Assembly (NCBI RefSeq): GCF_016742955.1
Contig: NZ_JABBYC010000049.1
Location: forward strand, 1-33,352
Length of the DNA stretch: 33,352 nucleotides
Direction of reading: 5' to 3'
Origin: Myceligenerans indicum
GTDB taxonomy: Bacteria > Actinomycetota > Actinomycetes > Actinomycetales > Cellulomonadaceae
Part shown: in pieces, positions 23,064-30,348 of the stretch
Position numbering within the stretch: position 1 is the stretch's first letter
Layout: each line of letters opens with the position of its first letter
The notes under the pieces: generated by a model
What the model was told of the DNA's origin: nothing
The model's input: the letters and a program-made list of their open reading frames with translations, nothing else
Database searches by the model: none
Program-made: the position numbers and the translations under genes

Positions 23064-26000
23064 ATGAGAATCCCCTGGAAGCACATGGTCGTGGCGGGTG
23101 CCGCGGTGACGCTGGTGGCGCCGCTCGGCGTCGCCGCCGCGGCGCAGGCCGCCGACGTCACCAACCTCGCCCTCGGCAGACCGATCACCGCCTCGTCGGT
23201 GACCCAGACGTACGTCGCGGGCAACGCGAACGACGGCGACACCAGCTCCTACTGGGAGGGCGCGGGCGGGCAGTATCCCTCGGACCTCACGGTCGACCTC
23301 GGCGAGGACGCCGACGTGGAGCGCGTCGTCGTCATGCTGCCCCCGCCGGACGTGTGGTCTCCGCGCACCCAGACGTTCAGCGTGCTCGGGCGGTCCGACG
23401 GCGAGTCGTCGTTCCGCACGCTCGCGGCCGAGGTGGCGTACGGCTTCGACCCCGCCACCGGCAACCAGGTCGAGATCCCGCTCGACGCGCGAGCGGCCGA
23501 GCTCCGCCTCGCGTTCACCGCCAACACCGGCGCGGGCAACGGTCAGGTGTCCGAGCTCCAGGTGTGGGGCGCGGCGGTCGGCGGCGGCGAGCCGACCGAC
23601 CCGCCCACCGAGCCGACCGACCCGCCCACCGACCCGACCGGCACCAACCACGCCCAGGGCCGACCGGTGGAGGCGTCCTCGACGCAGTGGACCTACGCCG
23701 CGGCGAACGCCGTCGACGGGCAGCTCGGGACGTACTGGGAGGGCGCGGGCGGACAGTACCCGTCCACCCTCGACGTGTCCCTGGCCGCGCCCACGCAGGT
23801 GCACACCCTCCGTGTGCGCCTCAACCCCGACGCCGTCTGGGGTCCGCGCACGCAGACGTTCTCCGTCTGGGGGCGCTCCGGGACGGGCGGCTGGGAGGAG
23901 CTCGTGCCGTCGGCCGGGTACGCGTTCGCGCCCGGGACCGGCAACCTCGTCGACGTCGCCGCGGCCGGCACCGTCACCGACGTCCGGCTGCGCTTCACGG
24001 GCAACACCGGCGCGGGCAACGGCCAGGTGGCCGAGCTGGAGGTCTACGGCGACCTGGAACCGAACCCCGACCTCACCGTCACCGAGGTGACGGCGTCCCC
24101 GGGATCCCCGACCGCGACCACCCCCGTCACGCTCACCGCGACCGTGGAGAACGCCGGGGACCGTGCGTCCGCGGCCACCACCGTCGAGGCGACCGTCGAC
24201 GGCGCCACCGCCGGATCCTCGGACGTCGGGGCGCTGGAGCCCGGTGCGAGCGCCCAGGTGGAGATCTCCGCCGGTACGCACCGCGCCGGTGAGCACACGG
24301 TCGGCGCCGTCGTCGACCCGCAGGACGTCGTGTCCGAGAACGACGAGACGAACAACGCCTACACGTCACCGGTGAAGCTGGTCGTCGACGAGGCGCCGGG
24401 TCCGGACCTCGAGGTCGTCTCGGTGTCCTCGAACCCGTCCTCCCCGCGCGTCGGCGACGACGTGACCTTCACCGTGACGGTGCGCAACCGTGGCAACGAG
24501 CCCGCTGCCGCAGGATCCGTGACGCGGGTCGTCGCCGGCGGGGACACGCTGGACGGCGCCACCCCGGCGGTCGGCGCCGGCGAGACGGCCGCCGTCACTC
24601 CTGACGGCTCCTGGACGGCCACCGACGGCGGCGCCACCGTGACCGCCACGGCCGACGCGACCGGCGTCGTCGACGAGACCGACGAGGGCAACAACACCGG
24701 CACGCTCGCCCTCACCGTGGGCCGCGGCGCGGCCACGCCCTACACCACCTACGAGGCCGAGGACGGCACCTACACCGGTGAGCTGCTCCGGACCGACCCG
24801 CTGCGCACGTTCGGGCACACCAACTTCGCCACCGAGTCCTCCGGCCGTGAGTCCGTGCGTCTGACCGGTACCGGCGAGTACGTGGAGCTCACCTCCACGA
24901 ACCCGACGAACTCCATCGTGGTGCGCAACTCCATCCCGGACGCCGCCGGAGGCGGGGGCCAGGACAAGACCATCAGCCTCTACGCGGACGGCGAGTTCGT
25001 GCGGAAGCTGACGCTCTCCTCGCAGCACTCCTGGCTGTACGGGACGACCGACTCGCCCGAGGGCCTGACCAACACCCCGGGCGGCGACGCGCGCAGGCTC
25101 TTCGACGAGTCGCACGCGCTCCTGGACCAGGACTTCCCGGCCGGCACCGTGTTCCGCCTCCAGCGTGATGCCGACGACGACGCCGAGTTCTACGTCATCG
25201 ACCTGGTCGAGCTGGAGCAGGTGGCGCCGCCGTCGCCGAAGCCGGCGCAGTGCACGTCGATCACGGAGTACGGCGCCGTGCCCGACGACGGGATCGAGGA
25301 CACGGACGCCATCCAGGCGGCCGTCACGGCCAACCAGGACGGCGACATCGACTGCGTCTGGATCCCGGCCGGCCAGTGGCGTCAGGAGCGCAAGATCCTC
25401 ACCGAGGACCCCGACCGCACCGGCTACAACCAGGTCGGCATCCGGGACGTGACGATCCGCGGGGCCGGGATGTGGCACTCCCAGCTCTACAGCATCATCG
25501 AGCCGCAGGACGCCGACGGCATCAACCATCCGCACGAGGGCAACTTCGGGTTCGACATCGACGACAACGTCCAGATCTCCGACCTCGCGATCTTCGGCTC
25601 CGGGCGGATCCGCGGGGGTGACGGTGACGACGAGGGCGGCGTCGGCCTCAACGGGCGGTTCGGGCAGAACACCACGATCTCCAACGTGTGGATCGAGCAC
25701 GCGAACGTCGGCGTGTGGGTGGGCCGCGACTACTCGAACAAGCCGGAGCTGTGGGGCCCTGCCGACGGCCTGCGGTTCTCCGGCATGCGCATCCGCGACA
25801 CCTACGCCGACGGGATCAACTTCTCCAACGGCACGCGCAACTCGTCGGTGGTGAACTCGGCCTTCCGCAACACCGGCGACGACGCCCTCGCCGTCTGGGC
25901 CAACCCCTACGTGAAGGACACCGCCGTCGACATCGCGCACGACAACACCTTCCGGAACAACACGGTCCAGCTCCCGTGGCGCGCCAACGGCATCGCCATC

Positions 26001-26465
26001 TACGGCGGCTACGACAACAGCATCGAGAACAACCTGGTCTACGACACCATGAACTACCCCGGGATCATGCTCGCCACCGACCACAGCCCCCTGCCGTTCT
26101 CGGGGACCACGCTCGTCGCCAACAACGGGCTGTACCGCACCGGCGGGGCGTTCTGGAACGAGGACCAGGAGTTCGGCGCCATCACGCTGTTCCCCCAGAC
26201 CCACGACATCGTCGGCGTCATCATCCGCGACACCGACATCGTGGACTCCACCTATGACGGCATCCAGTTCAAGAACGGCGGCGGCAGCATGCCCGACGTC
26301 CGGATCACCGACGTGCGGATCGACCGGTCCAACAACGGGTCCGGCATCCTCGCGATGGGCGGGGCCCGGGGCAACGCCGTCCTCTCGGGCGTGACCGTCA
26401 CGAACTCCGCCGAGGGCGACATCGAGCAGGAGCCCGGTTCGACGTTCGAGTTCACCGGCCAGTAG
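23064..26465 (+). CDS. Secreted multidomain beta-helix glycosidase, GH87-like
   Basis: The 1133-aa protein begins with a Sec signal peptide (cleavage near AAAQA-AD). Two F5/8-type carbohydrate-binding domains follow (about 32-170 and 194-331, both with YWEGAGGQYPS), joined by a Pro/Thr/Asp linker. Then come two CARDB-like domains (about 333-555), a CBM6/35-like domain (TTYEAEDGTYTG, from about 560), and a right-handed beta-helix from about 730. The catalytic part has YADGINFSNGT with D916 and TGDDALAVW with D939/D940. The 23- and 24-residue spacing equals that of the catalytic aspartates reported for GH87 alpha-1,3-glucanases. The substrate is probably an alpha-glucan or a related polysaccharide; a pectic target is possible from context. 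The ATG at 23064 is chosen for its signal peptide and RBS. Confidence 0.85.
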   Translation: MRIPWKHMVVAGAAVTLVAPLGVAAAAQAADVTNLALGRPITASSVTQTYVAGNANDGDTSSYWEGAGGQYPSDLTVDLGEDADVERVVVMLPPPDVWSPRTQTFSVLGRSDGESSFRTLAAEVAYGFDPATGNQVEIPLDARAAELRLAFTANTGAGNGQVSELQVWGAAVGGGEPTDPPTEPTDPPTDPTGTNHAQGRPVEASSTQWTYAAANAVDGQLGTYWEGAGGQYPSTLDVSLAAPTQVHTLRVRLNPDAVWGPRTQTFSVWGRSGTGGWEELVPSAGYAFAPGTGNLVDVAAAGTVTDVRLRFTGNTGAGNGQVAELEVYGDLEPNPDLTVTEVTASPGSPTATTPVTLTATVENAGDRASAATTVEATVDGATAGSSDVGALEPGASAQVEISAGTHRAGEHTVGAVVDPQDVVSENDETNNAYTSPVKLVVDEAPGPDLEVVSVSSNPSSPRVGDDVTFTVTVRNRGNEPAAAGSVTRVVAGGDTLDGATPAVGAGETAAVTPDGSWTATDGGATVTATADATGVVDETDEGNNTGTLALTVGRGAATPYTTYEAEDGTYTGELLRTDPLRTFGHTNFATESSGRESVRLTGTGEYVELTSTNPTNSIVVRNSIPDAAGGGGQDKTISLYADGEFVRKLTLSSQHSWLYGTTDSPEGLTNTPGGDARRLFDESHALLDQDFPAGTVFRLQRDADDDAEFYVIDLVELEQVAPPSPKPAQCTSITEYGAVPDDGIEDTDAIQAAVTANQDGDIDCVWIPAGQWRQERKILTEDPDRTGYNQVGIRDVTIRGAGMWHSQLYSIIEPQDADGINHPHEGNFGFDIDDNVQISDLAIFGSGRIRGGDGDDEGGVGLNGRFGQNTTISNVWIEHANVGVWVGRDYSNKPELWGPADGLRFSGMRIRDTYADGINFSNGTRNSSVVNSAFRNTGDDALAVWANPYVKDTAVDIAHDNTFRNNTVQLPWRANGIAIYGGYDNSIENNLVYDTMNYPGIMLATDHSPLPFSGTTLVANNGLYRTGGAFWNEDQEFGAITLFPQTHDIVGVIIRDTDIVDSTYDGIQFKNGGGSMPDVRITDVRIDRSNNGSGILAMGGARGNAVLSGVTVTNSAEGDIEQEPGSTFEFTGQ

Positions 26466-26539
26466 GCCTGCACGGCGGTCGTGCACGGGGGTCGTGCGCT
26501 CGGCGGGGCGTGTGGTCGGGGGTAGTGCACGTGGTCCCG

Positions 26540-26643
26540 CCCGACGGCGCGCGCTCGCGGTCTCGCCCGACGGCGCGCGGTCGCGGTCTCGCCCGACGGC
26601 GAACGGTCGCGGTCTCGCCCGACGGCGCGCGGTCGCGGTCTCG
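26540..26643. repeat. 26-bp intergenic tandem repeat, four units
   Basis: Units start at 26540, 26566, 26592 and 26618, each beginning CCCGACGGCG and ending CGGTCTCG, with two or three substitutions between units. The array follows a truncated arm of the dispersed palindrome at 26508-26534. A 14-bp duplication containing GCCGGTTGTGCAC follows at about 26657-26684. Confidence 0.93.
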
Positions 26644-26686
26644 CCGTCGTCCGCTCGCCGGTTGTGCACGCCGGTTGTGCACGCCG

Positions 26687-26760
26687 TCGTGTGGTCGGGG
26701 GTTTGGCGTGTGGTCGGTCAAGTGATTGACCGACCACACGCCAAACCCCCGACCACACGA
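26687..26760. repeat. Dispersed long palindrome with GTGA loop, copy 2
   Basis: Arms of 35 bp (26687-26721 and 26726-26760) are perfectly complementary around GTGA; the inner 31 bp equal copy 1. It lies about 220 nt after the GH87-like stop, within a stretch rich in related fragments. A partial right arm with the flank CACGATGCCCGCGACCA is duplicated at about 26780-26808. Confidence 0.92.
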
Positions 26761-26791
26761 TGCCCGCGACCATGTGGCGGCCCCCGACCAC

Positions 26792-26859
26792 ACGATGCCC
26801 GCGACCACGCGATGCCCGCGACGACGCGATGCCCGCGACGACGCGATGCCCGCGATCAC
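26792..26859. repeat. 17-bp intergenic tandem repeat, four units
   Basis: Units at 26792, 26809, 26826 and 26843 follow the pattern GCGATGCCCGCGACGAC. A further copy at 26756-26772 overlaps the end of the palindrome, suggesting the array grew from the palindrome's flank. The unit is not a multiple of three, consistent with non-coding DNA. Confidence 0.9.
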
Positions 26860-26945
26860 GTGACGCACCCGCCGCGCGCCGATGGATTGCTGCCCCGGTG
26901 CGAGGGGGGCTCACGTGCAGCATGGCGCTGCTCCCACCATGCGCC

Positions 26946-26975
26946 TTGACCGTGCGCACGGGCGAGGGCTACGCT
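26946..26975 (+). promoter_or_regulatory. Promoter of the rhamnose catabolic operon
   Basis: TTGACC (26946-26951) and TACGCT (26970-26975) with an 18-bp spacer. The expected transcription start, near 26982, falls inside the operator at 26979-26994, the classical layout for LacI-type repression. Confidence 0.68.
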
Positions 26976-26978
26976 CCA

Positions 26979-26994
26979 CTTGAATCGTTTCAAG
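26979..26994. promoter_or_regulatory. Putative rhamnose-regulon operator upstream of rhaI
   Basis: CTTGAATCGTTTCAAG: six-base perfect arms around TCGT. It is the most symmetrical of the three related sites (others at 9252-9265 and 22277-22290). Confidence 0.75.
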
Positions 26995-27053
26995 GCGGCG
27001 TCGCCCGACGCCACACGCAGCGCGCGACGAAGCGCCGGAAGGGAGCCGTGCCG

Positions 27054-28217
27054 ATGACGCCCGACAACGCCAAGGCGGCACTCCGTGACCAGACCATCGA
27101 GCTCCCGTCGTGGGCTTTCGGGAACTCGGGGACCCGGTTCAAGGTGTTCGGTCAGCCCGGGGTCCCGCGTGACCCCTACGAGAAGCTGGCCGACGCCGCA
27201 CAGGTGCACCAGTACACCGGCATCGCGCCACGCGTGAGCCTGCACATCCCGTGGGACCTGGTGGACGACTTCTCCGACCTGTCCCGGCATGCCGCGGACC
27301 TCGGCGTTACCATCGGCATGATCAACTCCAACGTCTTCCAGGACGACGACTACATGCTCGGGTCGCTCACCCACCCGGACGCGAAGATCCGGGCCAAGGC
27401 GATCGAGCACCACAAGCAGTGCATCGACGTCATGCGTGCCACCGGATCGGCGGACCTCAAGGTCTGGCTGGCCGACGGCCTGAACTACCCCGGCCAGGAC
27501 TCGATCCGTGCCCGCCAGGACCGGCTGGCCGAGTCGCTCGCCGAGATCTACGCCGCCCTGGACGAGGACCAGCACCTGGTGCTCGAGTACAAGTTCTTCG
27601 AGCCCGCGTTCTACACGATGGACGTCCCCGACTGGGGTACCTCCCTGCTGCACTGCATGGCGCTGGGCGAGCGGGCCAACGTCGTCCTCGACACCGGCCA
27701 CCACGCCCCGGGCACGAACATCGAGTTCATCGTGGCCCAGCTCCTGCGGCAGGGCCGCCTCGGCGCGTTCGACTTCAACAGCCGCTTCTACGCCGACGAC
27801 GACCTGATGGTGGGTGCCGCCGACCCGTTCCAGCTCTTCCGGATCATGCACGAGATCGTCCAGGCCGGAGCGCTCGCCCCGGACTCCGGCGTCAACTTCA
27901 TGCTCGACCAGTGCCACAACATCGAGCCGAAGATCCCCGGTCAGATCCGTTCGGTCATGAACGTCCAGGAGGCCACGGCCAAGGCACTGCTGGTCGACGC
28001 CGACGCCCTGGCCGCAGCCCAGCAGGCCGGGGACGTGCTCGGCGCGAACGGCGTGCTCATGGACGCCTACAACACCGACACCCGGCCGCTGCTGGTCGAA
28101 CTGCGCCAGGAGCAGGGCCTCGACCCCGACCCGATGGCAGCCTTCGCGGCCTCGGGCTACGCCGAGAAGATCGCGACCGAGCGCGTCGGCGGAGCCCAGG
28201 CCGGCTGGGGCGCCTGA
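27054..28217 (+). CDS. rhaI: L-rhamnose isomerase (RhaI type)
   Basis: The 387-aa TIM-barrel enzyme converts L-rhamnose to L-rhamnulose. It is of the RhaI type of actinobacteria and pseudomonads rather than enteric RhaA. Recognisable stretches are QYTGIAPRVSLHIPWDLVDD, GMINSNVFQDDDYMLGSLTHPD, KVWLADGLNYPGQDS, metal-site segments LEYKFFEPAFY and VLDTGHHAPGTN, and FDFNSRFYADDDL. The ATG at 27054 has GGAAGGGAG about 8 nt upstream; the GTG at 27048 is too close to it. First gene of the rhamnose operon, behind a promoter/operator pair. Confidence 0.94.
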   Translation: MTPDNAKAALRDQTIELPSWAFGNSGTRFKVFGQPGVPRDPYEKLADAAQVHQYTGIAPRVSLHIPWDLVDDFSDLSRHAADLGVTIGMINSNVFQDDDYMLGSLTHPDAKIRAKAIEHHKQCIDVMRATGSADLKVWLADGLNYPGQDSIRARQDRLAESLAEIYAALDEDQHLVLEYKFFEPAFYTMDVPDWGTSLLHCMALGERANVVLDTGHHAPGTNIEFIVAQLLRQGRLGAFDFNSRFYADDDLMVGAADPFQLFRIMHEIVQAGALAPDSGVNFMLDQCHNIEPKIPGQIRSVMNVQEATAKALLVDADALAAAQQAGDVLGANGVLMDAYNTDTRPLLVELRQEQGLDPDPMAAFAASGYAEKIATERVGGAQAGWGA

Positions 28218-28266
28218 CCCTCCGCACGTACGAACGACCTCGCAGGACACCTAGGAGCAGCAGCAG

Positions 28267-30348
28267 ATGACCACTGACACCACCCCGGCCGTCGACGCGC
28301 TCGTCGCCCGGTCGAACCGCCTCGGTTCCGACCCGCGCGTCACCAACTTCGCCGGCGGCAACACCTCCGCCAAGGGCACCGCCACCGACCCCGTGACCGG
28401 CGAGGACGCCGAACTCCTGTGGGTCAAGGGATCCGGCGGTGACCTCGGCACCCTGAAGCCCCAGGGCCTCGCCGTCCTCCGCCTCGACCGGATGCGCGCC
28501 CTGGTCGACACCTACCCCGGCATCGACCGCGAGGACGAGATGGTCGCCGCCTTCGACTACTGCCTGCACGGCAAGGGCGGCGCCGCACCCTCCATCGACA
28601 CGGCCATGCACGGCCTGGTCGACGCCGACCACGTCGACCACCTGCACCCCGACGCCGGGATCGCCATCGCCACCGCCGCCGACGGCGAGAAGCTCACCGC
28701 GGAGATCTTCGGCGACGAGGTGGTCTGGGTCCCCTGGCGCCGCCCCGGCTTCCAGCTCGGACTCGACATCGCGGCGATCAAGGCGAAGAACCCCCAGGCC
28801 ATCGGCTGCATCCTCGGCGGCCACGGCATCACCGCCTGGGGCGACACCTCCGAGGAGTGCGAGCAGCGCTCCCTGGCCATCATCCGCAGGGCCGAGGAGT
28901 TCATCGCCGCCCGCACCGCCTCCCTCGCCGAACGCGGCGAGCACCCGTTCGGCTCGGTCCGCCCCGGCTACGAGGCCCTGCCCGACGACGAGCGCCGCGC
29001 CAAGGCCGCCGCCCTGGCTCCGGTGATCCGCGGCATCGCCTCGACCGACGCGCCACAGGTGGGCCACTTCACCGACGCGGGCGTCGTCCTCGACTTCCTG
29101 TCCCGCGAGAAGCTGGCGGTCCTCGCGGACCTCGGGACGTCGTGCCCCGACCACTTCCTGCGCACCAAGGTCAAGCCGCTGGTGGTGGACCTGCCGGCGG
29201 ACGCCCCGGTGGACGACGTCGTCGCCCGGCTGCACGAGCTGCACGAGCCGTACCGTCAGGACTACGCGGCCTACTACGAGCGTGGAGCGGCCGCCGCACG
29301 GGAGCGGGGCGAGGAGCCGCCCGCCATGCGCGGCGCCGACCCGCTGATCGTGCTGGTGCCGGGGGTGGGCATGTTCTCGTTCGGGCGGAACAAGCAGACC
29401 GCCCGGGTGGCCGGCGAGTTCTACGTGAACGCGATCAACGTGATGCGCGGTGCCGAGGCGATCTCGGCCTACACGCCCATCGACGAGTCGGAGAAGTTCC
29501 GCATCGAGTACTGGGCGCTGGAGGAGGCCAAGCTGCGGCGCATGCCGGCGCCGAAGCCGCTGGCCACGCGGGTGGCTCTGGTCACCGGGGCGGCGTCGGG
29601 CATCGGGAAGGCGACCGCACTGCGGCTGGCCGCCGAGGGCGCCTGCGTGGTGATCGCGGACCTGGACGCCGACAAGGCGCGGGAGGCGGCCGCCGAGCTC
29701 GGCGGACCCGACATCGCCGTGGGCGTCGCCGCCGACGTCACCTCCGCCGCCGACGTCGCCGCCGCGGTGGACGAGGCCGCGCTGGCGTTCGGCGGCGTGG
29801 ACCTCGTGGTGAACAACGCGGGCCTGTCGATCAGCAAGCCGCTGCTGGAGACCACCGAGAAGGACTGGGACCTGCAGCACGACGTCATGGCGCGCGGGTC
29901 GTTCCTGGTCGCGCGGGAGGCGGCCCGCGCCATGATCGCCCAGGGCATGGGTGGCGACATCGTCTACATCGCGTCCAAGAACTCCCTGTTCGCAGGGCCC
30001 AACAACGTGGCCTACTCCGCGGCCAAGGCCGACCAGGCCCACCAGGTGCGGCTGCTCGCCGCAGAACTGGGCGAGCACGGCATCCGCGTCAACGGCATCA
30101 ACCCCGACGGCGTGGTCCGCGGGTCCGGGATCTTCGCCGGCGGCTGGGGCGCCAAGCGCGCCGCGGTCTACGGCGTGCCGGAGGACGAGCTCGGGCAGTA
30201 TTACGCCCAGCGCACCCTGCTCAAGCGCGAGGTGCTGCCGGACCACGTGGCCGCGGCCGTGTTCGCGCTGGTCGGACCCGACCTGCCCCTCACCACAGGC
30301 CTGCACGTCCCGGTCGACTCCGGCGTGGCGGCGGCGTTCCTGCGATGA
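28267..30348 (+). CDS. rhaD: Bifunctional rhamnulose-1-phosphate aldolase / lactaldehyde dehydrogenase
   Basis: This 693-aa fusion splits L-rhamnulose-1-phosphate into dihydroxyacetone phosphate and L-lactaldehyde, and oxidises the aldehyde. The N-terminal half is a class II aldolase/adducin domain (NFAGGNTSAKG near residue 25, zinc motif HLHPD near 120). The C-terminal half is a short-chain dehydrogenase with TGAASGIG (440-447), NNAG and the catalytic Y583-SAA-K587. AGGAG precedes the ATG, 49 nt after rhaI. Its stop overlaps the kinase start (ATGA). Length and order match the known aldolase-SDR fusion of rhamnose operons. Confidence 0.93.
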   Translation: MTTDTTPAVDALVARSNRLGSDPRVTNFAGGNTSAKGTATDPVTGEDAELLWVKGSGGDLGTLKPQGLAVLRLDRMRALVDTYPGIDREDEMVAAFDYCLHGKGGAAPSIDTAMHGLVDADHVDHLHPDAGIAIATAADGEKLTAEIFGDEVVWVPWRRPGFQLGLDIAAIKAKNPQAIGCILGGHGITAWGDTSEECEQRSLAIIRRAEEFIAARTASLAERGEHPFGSVRPGYEALPDDERRAKAAALAPVIRGIASTDAPQVGHFTDAGVVLDFLSREKLAVLADLGTSCPDHFLRTKVKPLVVDLPADAPVDDVVARLHELHEPYRQDYAAYYERGAAAARERGEEPPAMRGADPLIVLVPGVGMFSFGRNKQTARVAGEFYVNAINVMRGAEAISAYTPIDESEKFRIEYWALEEAKLRRMPAPKPLATRVALVTGAASGIGKATALRLAAEGACVVIADLDADKAREAAAELGGPDIAVGVAADVTSAADVAAAVDEAALAFGGVDLVVNNAGLSISKPLLETTEKDWDLQHDVMARGSFLVAREAARAMIAQGMGGDIVYIASKNSLFAGPNNVAYSAAKADQAHQVRLLAAELGEHGIRVNGINPDGVVRGSGIFAGGWGAKRAAVYGVPEDELGQYYAQRTLLKREVLPDHVAAAVFALVGPDLPLTTGLHVPVDSGVAAAFLR

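Noticed and set aside
26540..26859. Possible CRISPR array
   Set aside because: The units are directly adjacent with no unique spacers, the unit sizes differ (26 and 17 bp), and no cas genes are present.
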